From Ampelomyces quisqualis (taxonomy: Eukaryota; Ascomycota; Dothideomycetes; Pleosporales; Phaeosphaeriaceae), in NCBI GenBank assembly GCA_018398575.1, contig JAGTXZ010000020.1, forward strand, positions 1,488,001 through 1,552,000: a stretch of DNA of 64,000 nucleotides. Reading direction: 5' to 3'. Each line of letters starts with the position of its first letter. The first letter of the stretch is position 1. The notes under the pieces were generated by a model, which ran no database searches, was not told the origin of the DNA, and worked only from the letters and a program-made list of their open reading frames with translations. The position numbers were made by a program, and so were the translations under genes. Of the stretch, positions 47,077 to 59,157 are shown piece after piece.

Positions 47077-50000
47077 CACGCTAGGTAACAGGTTAAAGAA
47101 GTTCTATTAGCGCACTAAAATAGAACTAAAGCTTATTAACTAGAGCCTATTTACTAATAAGACTATAGACTAGGCGCTTCCTAGCTATAGGCAGGATACT
47201 CTTCAACTAGTAGGAGAATTAGTAGCGCGCTAGTGTTCTAAGAGGCTTAAGAACGCTACTAAGGTAGATAAGAATAAAAATTTAGATTTAAAATAGTTAG
47301 CAGAGGCGCGCTAAAGAGCTGTTAGAGTGCATATTATAAAAAACCTAAACTTTAATAGATCTAAATACAAAGTTATTAGAATAGCTTTAAAGTATCTATA
47401 AGAACAAAAATAGATAGTAAAGAAAAGCATATAATAAACGCAATTTATAATAATTCTACTAGCTATTAAAAGTAACACTGTTAAAACTAGCCTATGCATT
47501 TACTATTTAGAAGCTATATTAGCGCTACGCTATAAGGCATTTAGGCCTAAACTTCTAAATATACTAAAGCTTTAGAAGAAGTAGTAGCATTATTGCTAGT
47601 ATTAACAAGTATATTAACGTTAACCTCTATCTTATTTCTATTATTAACAGCATTCTTAGCAACAGTATCTATAGACTTACTAGCCTTATCTTTAGACCTA
47701 GATTTAGAATCTAGTTTAACAGCCTAACTAGGATTAAAATTAGAGTTACTATTATTAGAAAGCTCTAGTAGCTCTTTAATTACGCAAGGCCTTCTACTAT
47801 AATAGCTCTTGTTATTAGCTGTATTACGTAGTAGCCTACTCTAAACAAACAAACTCTAATTAAACTTTATAGTAGCTTAGTAGGTTAAAACAAGAAACTA
47901 AGAGTAAGACGTATATTTCCTAATACTCTATACAGTAAGAATAGGCAGTGTTAGCAGAATATTGCAAGTGTTAAAGCTATTTTAATTAATCGATTACTTA
48001 AATTACCTAAGCTACTACAATATTAGCGCAATTCTAAAAAGGTTTTTAGAGAAAAGAATTTCTAAACAAGAATTAGCGACTAACCTATATAAGAATAAGC
48101 CTAAAAGCTTATATTATAAAAGTAGTTAGTGTAGGCAATATAGAGCAGCTACTTTCTATTATAAATAATACTGCAACACTTACTAAAAGCGTATTTATAA
48201 TTACTTTTTGCACAACAGCTGTAAGGCTAAATATTATACTAGCTTAAGTCTAAGTATATATAAGTAGACTAACTGTTATATAGAATAAGTGTAGCTAGGT
48301 TATCTTTAAGAAAGTTATAGCCTATGCCTAAGCAAAAGTAATTCTTAAATAAATTCTATTAGTTTTTATATTAAAGGAGTTAAACCAAATAGCTAGTATA
48401 CATCTACTTTCTTTTATAAGCTTAAAAGACAAGGCGCAGTTAACAAGTAGTAAGAAAAGGTTTTTTCTATTAGTTTTAACTTTAAAAAGCGTGTACTAGA
48501 GCTAAGTAATAACCTTAATAGTAATTTAGCTAGATAATATTACTATAACTATAAATAAATTAGTCTAAAATAGCTAACAAGATATTTAAGATTTGCTTAT
48601 ACTAGTTACAGATACTATTATAAGGGGAAGTAACTTTCTTATAGATATAAAGCTTAGAAGTCTTATTACTATAATAGCTAAGGAAGATTAGTTTTGCAAG
48701 AGATATCTAAGTAATAGACTAAGAGGCAGGTAAAAAGGCTATTAGAGTTAGTATGCAATGCTAGGCTATCTAAGCTTAAAGCTTGTTATTACTTATGCTT
48801 TAAGTTTTAGCTAGCTTACTATAAGCCTAGAGAGTTGTTAGAACTTTAATAGACAACTTAGAAAAGCCTAAGTTATTATTAGAGAAGCCTAGGTTACTAT
48901 TAAGAAAGCCTAAGCTATTATTAGAAAAACTAGGTAAATCCTTAGAGATTAACTATACTATATTATAGAACTTATTACTAAACTCTAAAGTAACAGTAAT
49001 AGGTAAGTATAATAGATACAGAATTAGACTGTATAGGCAAGAATTTTAGAGTAACGCGTGTTTAAGCTACTAAAGAAGCTTTTTAATTATAGCTAGAGCA
49101 GTAGCGTTAAGCAGAGGTAGTAGAAAAGTTGTTAGAAGAGTTTTAAGAGCTAGCAAAATTCTCTTAGCAACCTTAGGCTTAGTAAATAGCTTTCTAAATA
49201 GTAGTAGCTTAGGCAACAGCCTATACACTATAGCTAAAGCCTTAGCAGCCTTACTAGACAGAAGAGAAGTAGAAGAGTACTATAGGCTGCTCTTAGAACT
49301 AGGCTTTAGCCTATAGAGAGATTAAGGAGCAGGCAGAAGCAGTGTTAGGCGTAGCAGAAAGTAAATAAGCAGGCAATATTAAGTAGTAGTATAGAAATCT
49401 ATACTAGGTAAAGTAATTAACAGGCTTAGAAAAGAGTATAAGAGTATAAGAGTAAAGGTAAGGTAGAGAATTTAATAAAAGCTTAGGTAACGCGTAGTTA
49501 AAACAACGCGCCTAACAACGCGCTAGTTAGGTAAGAAAAAAAACAACAACAATAAATAGCAGTAACAGAGCGTTAGTTAATTAGAAAATTAGAAAAGAGA
49601 AGAAGCCTTTTTTTTTGTAGGTAGAAGAGAAAGTAGTGCCTTCTAGTATAGCTATAAACTCTAAAGATGCGTTAAAAAAAGAGAGTTAATTTTATAGTAA
49701 GCTACTACAAAAATAAGATCTATAATAGAAAACTCTAATTGTTAGAAAAGTTATTTAGACTACTTAAGCTATTACTTAAGGCATCTATGTTAACATTTCT
49801 AACTAATAGATTGCTATTACTAGCTTCTAGGCTAGTATTATTAACGCTACGCTTTGCACTAGCTAAAGGCCTACTAATATTAAGCTAAGCTAAAGCCTTA
49901 TTAGTAATAGTATTATTAGCATCCTCCTTAACATTTTTATTAACTATAGCTAACTTAGAATCTAACTAAGCCTTCTTGTAACAAGTACTATTATCTAGCA

Positions 50001-51590
50001 GCTTACTCTAAAACCTAAACTGTATATATAAGCTAGTAGACTTAAACGTCTAACTAGCTCTTACGTAGTAACTATATAAGTGCTTAGACTTATCCTTAAT
50101 AGAAGCTATATTAATAGCGTAGTTAGTATAGCTTAGGATTAAGCTCTTAATGCAGGCATTATAGATCTTATACTTCTTAGCTTTAGAGTTGTCTTTAAGG
50201 CTAAAGTAATTGCCTAGCGTAAAAAGCAACTTATTAATATGTAGAAGCCTATTAGTTTTAATAACTAAGCTTACCTATTTATCTCCTAGGTAAGAGCTAA
50301 TAGTAAGCAGCAATAGATAAGGCTTAAAGGTTTTCTCTATAGACTTAAGAGTAACAAAGACTAACTAAAGCTTAGTAATAAGAAAGTAACTTAGCTTCCT
50401 ATCTTTATTTAATTTAACAAGAGCAAATGTTAGCACACGTTTAGCTTAACTTATTAATAAACTAGTACTTACTCTAGTTAATTACATTACTGTAGCTAGA
50501 ACAGTTAACTAGGTACTTGTAAACTAGAAAGTAAGTATTTTTATTAGGCCTAGAAACAAGCTTGTTTTTTATTATAGCTTAAAGATAAAGGTAAAGTGCA
50601 ACTAAGAGGCTAAGAAAGTATTAAGCACGTATATTAAGAAAACTCTAATTAACTAAAGGCAAAGCGTTAACTAAGCAACTATTAGCAACAGCTAAGCTAA
50701 GAACTTAAAGCCCTAAAGTAAGAATGCGCTAAATTGTCTAAGAAGAGGTAGCTAAGTAGGTAAAGAAGTAGAGTATACACTAGAGTAAAGTAGTATAGCT
50801 GCGTATAAATAAGTTACCTTAAAAGCAAATAGAAGTAGTAAAGTAGAAGAGTAACAAGCAGATAATACAAACTAAGCTAGAGCTAGTTAAAATAATTATT
50901 AACAAGATAGAGAAGTTAAGTAGCTAATTGCAGTATAGTAGCAGTAGAGTTGCGCGTTAGGTAAGTTAAGAAAAAGAAAGTTATAGAGTAAGCAGCTAGT
51001 AATAAAGGTAATAGAAAACTAAATAATAAGTAAAGTAGCTAAAAGAAAGTAAAGCTAAAAGGTAAGGTAAAGTTAGCTAACGCAAGACTTATTATAATAG
51101 AAGTAGTCTAAAGCGTTTGCAGTTGCAACACAAGTCTGCCTAAGCAACGCTACTATAACACTAGGTAAAGTTAGAATAATATAGGCTAATAGCGCTTTAG
51201 CGTTTAGGTAAGAGAGTTAGATAGTAACGTAAAGAAACAGAAAAGATTATAAACAGGCACTACTCCTTTACTAAAGGCCTGTTAGTTACTACTTTAGTAT
51301 TACAAAAAGTTTAGAGTTGTTTTTCCTTAGGAGTTAGCTTTTTTATTTAAGCATTTTAGTTTTGCGTCTAGTATAAAAGAAAAGAAACCTCTTTCTATAG
51401 ATTAGAGGAGAGATGTAGTAAAGTAATATAGAAAGTAAGTCTAAAGAACGCTTAGGGTACAGCTAAGAACATAGATAAGATACAATAGCTAAAGAGCTAT
51501 TAAAGAACAATAACAAAAAAAAACCTAGACATAATACATACCTAATAATAATATATTTAATTCTATATTAAATCTAATAGGCCTTAGAGG
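47077..51590. other. Unassigned RIP-degraded element(s) inside the inverted segment
   Basis: No LTR, RT or transposase motif recognised. With TAG/TAA as Gln, a plus-strand frame is readable over ~48,600-49,480 (a Cys/Tyr-rich part, then a Gln/Glu-rich helical part). A minus-strand frame is readable over ~49,760-50,250 (Lys- and Asn-rich, many Asn likely from Asp by RIP). Homopolymer and CpG-containing words (GCGCGC) survive. It may be one or two dead transposons. Confidence 0.45.
48862..48935 (+). repeat. Three 24-bp tandem units in the unassigned frame
   Basis: The units read AAAGCCTAAGTTATTATTAG and variants, encoding an 8-residue repeat of the SLSYYQ type when TAG is read as Gln. In frame with the plus-strand open stretch. 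Confidence 0.7.
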
Positions 51591-51599
51591 TAAATAACG

Positions 51600-52200
51600 C
51601 TTTACTATAGTATAAATAAGGTCTTAAAGCTACTATATAAGCTAAACTTATGCGTAGTAGAATATATATTACTACTCTTAAAGAACTTTAAAAAAAAGTT
51701 ATTTGCTTAGATAATAAACTCTATAAACTAGCACTTAAAGATAAGTTATACTTGTTACGTTTATTATAGAAACATAAAGAATTTTGCTTTAACAAAAGAT
51801 ATTAGAGACAAATACAACTAAATAAAGGATAATAGCGCTACTACTTAAGATACAAAACTTATTAACTACGCCTACTAAGAGTATACTTAGGGTATAGACC
51901 TAAGGCTATGCACTTAGACAACTTTAACAAAGGCCTAAAATAAAAAAGTTACTTAAAGAAATAACTATAAGAAAATAGGCCTAATAAGAATAAGATTACT
52001 TATTATAACTATAATAAAGTTAGATACTATGCGTAAGACTATTACTCTAAGAACAAAGTTACACGCTAGCTCAACGTGTTAACTAACGCTTTAAAAAAAG
52101 ATGTTAAAGAATAGATTGTAATTAAGAACTAACCTATTGTCTAATAAATTAATAAACAACTAATAGTAGAATAGATAGAAGATACCTTTACTATATTATC
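51600..52200 (+). mobile_element. Displaced 5' part of family A copy A3 (inverted)
   Basis: The reverse complement aligns with A1 ~2,336-2,950 (gag C-terminus including the zinc-knuckle area). It ends in TTATC at 52,196-52,200, the reverse complement of the copia target duplication. It is the missing continuation of A3, now in opposite orientation. Confidence 0.75.
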
Positions 52201-52978
52201 TGTTAAAAATGATAGGTAATAGTAGAAATAGTGTGAATTGTTATTTATTTAGTGCTAACAGAACTCCTTAATATATACTCTAAGCATTAGATCTAGATTA
52301 CTAATTCTAGACTCCTTCGCAATTCCGGCTACTTGTTATCCAGTTTCTAATTTCTGGAAACTAGCTATCTGGTTTCTGGGAACTAGTATTCTGGTTTTGG
52401 CTTCTAGCTATCTGGTTTAAGAGTCTAGCTTCTGGTTTTACTAGTAACTTGTAACTAATATCTAGTTTCACTAGTTTCATTAGATAGTTACTAGGTTTTA
52501 GACCCTAGCGTTAAGTTTCAGCTAGTTTCAGATAGTTTTAGATTGGTTTTGCCTGTACCGCCCAATTGAGAGCTACATGATTTTAGTCCTCTTATAAGTA
52601 ATTTATATCTTAGCCGTTACTAGGCCTATTTAGAACGTTAGGATCAGAATCAAGAGCCTTTAACATCTATTTTTAGAAATGACTAAGCAGGCTAGTCTAG
52701 CGTCTATATTGATTACGTAATTTTAAGAATAAGCTAATATTTTGTAAGCTTTTCTTAAAAATTGTATGTTTAGTTTATTTATAATTGCTAGATTAGTGCT
52801 AGCGTATATGTAGTTCTATTTATAGACTTATATAAACTTTGTTTATAGTTTTATATTATATTGTTATGCTTTATTGCAACTAGTAAAGTTACTAGAAATA
52901 ATTTCTTATTTTGTTAAGTTTAAACATAACGTTAACTTTACTTATTCTGTAAAAATATAAGATTACTTAATTTTAACA
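52201..52978 (-). repeat. Solo copia LTR, inverted
   Basis: 778 bp, the reverse complement of 46,299-47,076 at near identity, with complete TG...CA ends (TGTTAAAAAT...TTTTAACA). No internal copia sequence adjoins it. The left flank is A3, the right flank is A4 pol. Confidence 0.92.
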
Positions 52979-55900
52979 TAGCCTTTAGGCTAGGTAATAT
53001 TCTTGTAAAAAGATTTAGATGTTATCTATAGTTTGCGAAGTATAGTATTTTACTTATAGCTTTAGACAATTTGTTATTATAGGCTAACTATGCTATTAGT
53101 AGTAGTAAAACCTAATTTGTCTGTAATAAGTTGCTGTATATGTTAAGATACGTCTTTATAGTTCTATTTATTCTTTCTATTTAGCTATCTATTTAAAGAT
53201 AATAAGCTGTTAATAGCTTTTGTAACGTTCTAATTTCTGCTATTAAGGTAGTCTAATAATTTAATGTAAAGAGTTTGTCTTAATTGCTAATAATTAACTT
53301 TAGTATGCTATAGTATCTAATAAGTCTATTCTTAAGTACATATGCTAGCTAAACTACTATATAGTCTTGTTAAAAGAGTAGCATTATAGCGTATTTTATA
53401 AAGTAATCTACTATAACTATAATAGTATTATAGGTTAATTCTGTAGCAGGGTCTTTTAACAGTAGTAGTTTTGTTGTAAAGTCTATTAACATGTTAGTCT
53501 AAGGCTCTGTTAGGAGCTCTATTAGCTATATTTCTTTGTAAAGTACGTGTGTACTATGTTTGTTGCGTTAATAGTCTGCACATCTTTTAATATAAGCGCT
53601 TACTTTATTCTTTATATTCTTAAACTAGTAATTCTATTAAATTAGTTCTATAGTTTAGCTTACTCTAGAATAACTATGTACTACGTTATTATAGTTCTGT
53701 TGTATAATTAATTTCTATAGTTCTTCTAAGATATTAATTCTAACTTTTATTATTAGATTATTAATATATTTTGCTAGTCTAAAAGATCTATTGTTTTGTC
53801 TTTTAAGAATACTTAAGCTGTTAATAGTTATAGTTCTAGTAATATCTAATCTTTAGCTAAGAGCGTCTGCTCTACTATTATTTTTTTAGGTATATAGACA
53901 ATTTTAAACTTATACTATTCTAATGTCTCTAACTATTATACTTATTTCTAATTAAGTACTTTAGTAGCAGTAAAAGTTGTTAGGTTTTTATAGTCTAAGT
54001 ATATTATAAGATCTAAGTAACTCTCTGCGTAGATTCTCTAATATTTAAGTGCTACTATAATTATAAGTAGTTCTTTATTATATATATTATAGTTTTCTTC
54101 TAGTAGTATAAACTTTTGTAAGTAATAGGCTATAGAGTGCTATTTTTTATCTTGTTCTTATTTTGTATATATTCCAATTACTAAGTCTAATACGTTACTT
54201 TTAAATCTAAGCAGCTCTCTACTTCTAAATACAATAAGAATAAGTAGTACTATATAAGCGTTTTTAAGCGTCTTAAATACCTAGCTTTATTCTTCTATCT
54301 ATTTTTAATGTATATCTTTTTGTATAAGTTATGTAAGTAGCGTAGCAATTAGTAAGAAGTTCTAAATAAACTATTAATTAAAGTTAACAAAGCCTAGAAA
54401 AAATTAGACATTCTTTACTATAGTAGGCGTTAGCTAATTTTTAATAACTTTAATCTTATTCTTGCTTATTTATACTCTGTTCTTTTAACTATACACTCTA
54501 AGAATTCTACTTCTTTTTAGTAGTATTTACACTTATTAGAGTCTGTTACTAAAAAGAACTTTTCTAGTAGTGTTAGAATTGTATAAACATATTTTATATG
54601 TTCCTTCTTATTTTCTAAATAAATAAGAATATTGTTAAGATATGCAATAACAAATATATCTAGGTATTCTTTAAGTATATTATTAATAAGTACTTAACAT
54701 GTTACTAAAGTGTTAGTAAGACTAAATAGTATTACTAAGTACTTATAGTAGCTATAGCGCGTTCTAAACGCTATCTTTTATTATTTGCCTTCTTTTATAC
54801 ATATAAGGTTATACGTACTTTTTAGATCTAGTGCTATAAAAATCTTTATATAAGCTATTTAATCTTATAGTTCTAAAATATTAAGTAGTAGGTGTTAATT
54901 CTTAACTGTAATATTATTAAGTTTCTAAAAGTTAATACATAGTTATAGTTTACTATTCTTCTTTAGTATAAATATAATTAGGTATCTAGCTAGTAATTCT
55001 AATACTTAGATAAAACTTTTTTTTAGGTTTACTTAGATATACTCTTAGAGTACTTCTAGCTCTTTTTCTAATAATCTGTAAATTAGTCTAAGGGTAAGCC
55101 TTTTCTTTTCTTCTAGGACAATTTTGTAGTTCTATTCCTAATGCTTAAGTAGTGCTTCTAGACCTATTTCTTCTAAGAATAGTTTCTTAAACTTTTTATA
55201 TTTCTTAGGTATATTAGAAGTTACACGTTTTTCTAAAACTTGTAATATATTAGTATTTCTTCTTTAATTGTCTAAGTTAACTAGTTGTGTCTTTAACTAC
55301 GTCTTAGTTAAAGTAATATTATTAATTATCTTCTTATTTACTATTAAACGCTACTAATATATAGGCTTAGAATCTGTTGTGTTGTTGTAATTCCTTAGAG
55401 AGATAGATTTCTTTCTCTAGTCTTTCTATAGGCTATTCTCTCTAAACTATAGAAGTTCTAATATAATATTATAGGTAGCTAATCTAAAGACGTCTAGGCG
55501 TATTTTCTATTTAGTTCCTTAGATGTAAAGTTCTATAGTAGTCTTATATCTAATAAGTAACTTATTAGGCATCTGCTCTTTATTTGCAATATAAAGTTTA
55601 TATAATTATTATTTCTAGTAAAGATAGAGCCTAGCTCTTAACAAGGTATTACCTAAAATATAGTTTACTTGTAATTCTAAATCTAAAAGTACTTCTATTC
55701 TTTTTTTATTTACTTTTACTATAAGTTTTATAAGCTTAGCTAAGTTAATTGCGTTACAGCTCTAAGTCTTTTTCTAAAGTCTAAAGTTAACTCTAAAAAA
55801 GACTTGTTCTTTCTATATCTATTTGCTTTTTTATTATTATAGTACTTCTTACACTTTAGTTATAGGCAGAACTACTAGGTATAGTTTATATAGCTACTAT

Positions 55901-58030
55901 TAATAAGTATTTTATTAGATATACTTTCTTCTTCTAATATGTTAAGAAAACTTTTTATACTTCTTTTGTTATGTAGGTAATTTGCGTAAGTATTCTTAGA
56001 GTAATTGTACTATTAGTACTTATAAGATTTCTTCTACTAAAGGAAGTATTAATTAACTTTCTGCTATAATATATTAGGTAGTAGTTGCTATTACACGCTG
56101 TCTATAATAGAAGTCTGTGTTTTAAATTACAAGGATTCTATAAGTATCTATTTATAAGTAAGATTTAATACAATTTGTTTACCTTTTTATTCTTATATTC
56201 TGTAAGCATTAGGTTTAGTACTAATACTTACTTATTATTAGTACAGTATATCTGCTTTATATATAAGTTATAGCACATCTTATATAAACTATCTACGTCT
56301 GTCTCTTAATATAGTCCTCTAACTATTATATTCTAGTACACTAGTTTAAGGCTAGCTAGTAGTAAGTATATATCTAGCTTATCTAGTGTAAGTTCTTAGT
56401 CTTCTTAGGTATTATAGACTCTTATAGTCTATAGTTAATTCTATATCCTATAGACTCTGTTTCCTAAGTATAGTAATTGTCTCTTCTCTATAACTCTATC
56501 TATATTTAGAAAGTACTGATTTATCTAAAGAGTAAAATATACTTATAAAGATTAATAATATTATTCTATATATTTTTAGTTTACTTTATTAGTTTAAGTA
56601 TACTAGTTATAAATGTTTTATTATATTTAAGGTAGGAGTAATTCTATCTATTAGAATTATTTAACATTATAGTTCTATTTCTAGTTATAAGATAACATAG
56701 CGTTAGTTAAGACCTAGTTATAAGATAATATAGTAGAGGTATCTTTTATCTATTCTACTATTAGTAGTCTGTTAGTTTTTTAGGTAATAGGTTAATTATT
56801 AATTACAATTTATTCTTTAATATCTTTCTCTAAAGTGTTAGTTAACATATTAAGCTAGCGTATAACTTTGTTCTTAGAGTAATAGTCTTATGTATAGTGT
56901 CTAACTTTATTATAGTTATAATAAGTAATCTTATTCTTATTAGGCCTATCTTTTAGTAATTATTTCTTTAAGTAACTTTTCTATTCTAAGCCTTTATTAA
57001 AGTTGTCTAAGTGTATAGCTTTAGGTCTATACCCTAAGTATACTTCTAGTAGGCGTAGTTAGTAAGTTCTTTATCTTAAGTAGTAGCGCTATTATCCTTT
57101 GTTTAGTTATATTTATCTCTAATATCTTTTATCTAAGCAAAATCCTTTATATTTCTATAGTAGATATAAGAAGTATAACCTATCTTTTAGTGCTAATTTA
57201 TAGAGTTTGTTATCTAGGCAAATAGCTTTATTCTAAAGTTCTTTAAGAGTAGTAATATATATTTTGCTATATATTAGTTTAGCTTATATAGCAGCCTTAA
57301 GGCTTTACTTATATATACGTATTAGAGTAGTATTATCTTACTAGACTTATTTAGTATATTATTAAAAAATATTAGTATAGTTAGCAGCTAATTAAGTTTA
57401 TTTTAGACTTTAGAATTTTTGTTCTGTAATTACAAATTTCTTAAGGAGTAAAAAGATCTATTATAAGCGTGTTTTAAACGTTTACTAGTTTTCTATAAAG
57501 TTAGTATTATCTGCGTTTATAATATTATTATCTATATACTTCTAAATAATTACAAGTGCCTATTTCTTAGCGTTGCCTTTTATATAAGTTATAGTAAAAA
57601 TAACTTTATTATTATTCTTAATCTTATCTCTTTCTACGTAGAAGTGCCTATTAAACTAGAGAATCTAAGTCTTAAGTTTGTTACAGTCTCTATAGTAGAG
57701 ATTAGGTTTATTAACCTTAAGTCTAGGTTATTCTACTTAGAAATACTTAGGTGTATCTATTGTAATATTGCTGCTTATTATAAGAGTGTTTAAAGTGTTA
57801 AGACTATAAGTCTAATAGTAAACAATAAGAATGCTAGTATAAACTAAAGGTATAGCTAAAGTTAGTTTTTGTAAATAGGTATAGAGTTGCTTTAGATATA
57901 AAGAGTATTATTACTAAGATAGTAAAGGCTAAAGCTTTCTAAAGAGAGTAATAATAGTTAAGTAGCTAGTTACTAACTTAAGTGTCTATAATATAAGTTA
58001 AATATAATAATCTATAAAAGTCTATTGTAG
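52979..58030 (-). mobile_element. Family A Ty3/gypsy retrotransposon, copy A4
   Basis: Minus-strand pol and gag from the integrase region (52,979) through RNase H (~53,900-54,390), RT (~54,400-55,400), protease and gag (zinc-knuckle remnant ~56,880-56,930), to a 5' LTR (57,796-58,030). The 3' end with chromodomain and antisense frame is missing at the solo LTR junction. Its 5' LTR is cut by A5. Heavily RIP-mutated. Confidence 0.85.
57796..58030 (-). repeat. Truncated family A LTR (5' LTR of A4)
   Basis: Starts TGTTAAGACTATAAG and matches the first ~235 bp of the 3,411 LTR. It is interrupted at TCTATTGTAG, where the A5 LTR begins. Confidence 0.8.
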
Positions 58031-58477
58031 TGTTAAGACTGTTAGTCTAGTAGCAAACAATAAGAATGCTGGTGTAGACTAGGGGTACAGCTAAGGTTGG
58101 TTTTCGCAGATAGGTGCAGAGTTGCTTTAGATACAGAGGGTATTGTTACTAAGACAGTAAAGGCTAGGGCTTTCTAAAAAGAGTAACAATAGTTAGGTAG
58201 CTTAATGTAACTAACTTAAGCGTCTGTAACATAAGTTGAACACAATAATCTATAAGGGTTTATTGTAGTTCTTATACACTAAAGAGGTTCTGCATGCTTT
58301 AGTTAGATCCTGTTGTCCTAGTGTGTCCTAGTACGCTAAGCCTTTCTAGTCTTGCTAGTACTTGCTAGTACGCTTACGTGATTTGTTTCTTAGCGTCTTA
58401 ACTTAGCTAGCTGCTTAGTCACAAACTTTAGTGTTTATAAGGCAAGGCTTCTAGTCGTTTGATCCTGGATTGTAACA
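58031..58477 (-). repeat. Family A LTR (3' LTR of A5)
   Basis: 447 bp, TGTTAAGACTG...GATTGTAACA. It is the best preserved LTR of the family in the window. Confidence 0.88.
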
Positions 58478-58565
58478 CTACCTCTCTCCTTCCTTACTTA
58501 ATGTCCTTATAAGTTTACTGTTCTTGTCTTGTACTAGAAAGTATTGCAATTGTCTAGCTAATTAG

Positions 58566-59080
58566 ATTAAATCTTTAGGTGTAGTTGCAATAGTCTCTTG
58601 TACCTATTGTACAAAAAGGCAGTTGCCTTGCAAGCTGTTCTCTTTAAATGTAAAGTGCGCAAACTGTATGCGTAGCAACGTTGCGCGTTGCAAGCTAGTA
58701 GACATACTGTTGCTAGATTTCTTAAAAATTAATAAAGAGATAGAGCGTCTTAAACAAATAGAAGATGCTAAGAAGGCTAGACTTTGTGTTAAAGAAGACA
58801 TAGCTAAGGCTGCGTTGCAGCAAGCGCGTTAGGCGCAGGCAAAGCTTAGGAAGCTTTGCAACCAAAAGAAATTATTGCAATAGAAGAAGCAAGAGATCTT
58901 TAATAAAGGTCTCTTGTCTGTAGGCAAACTAAAGGCGCTTGAAACTGTTAAGCAGCTTAATTCTAAGATTGCGTCTGTAAATCCTAACGCAGCGTTAGGC
59001 GCTACAACAGTAGATTAGTCCTTTTTGTAGAAAGGTATTAATAGTACTGTGCCAGAAGCTAGCAGCAGTTTGTAAGGTTT
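58566..59080 (+). pseudogene. Antisense Zn2Cys6-like plus coiled-coil frame of A5
   Basis: A plus-strand frame, tail-to-tail with pol. Cys codons at 58,599, 58,608, 58,629, 58,656, 58,665 and 58,689 give C-x2-C-x6-C-x8-C-x2-C-x7-C, within the fungal Zn(II)2Cys6 consensus (C-x2-C-x6-C-x5-12-C-x2-C-x6-8-C), with basic residues between. Then LLLDFLKINKEIERLKQIEDAK-type heptads form a likely coiled coil for ~90 residues. The frame is broken by a few TAG codons (uninterrupted 58,623-58,832). No start can be fixed. A retroelement regulator or DNA-binding protein is possible; function is unknown. Confidence 0.6.
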
Positions 59081-59157
59081 GTTTCTAGTTCCTATGTATT
59101 TTCTGTTTTGTTGTGTCCTAACTATTTTACTAGGTATTCTTTTTGGTAGTTGTTGTC

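Noticed and set aside
47311..47499. 62-codon minus-strand hydrophobic frame
   Set aside because: Random open frame in AT-rich RIPed DNA; no start context or homologous copy recognised.
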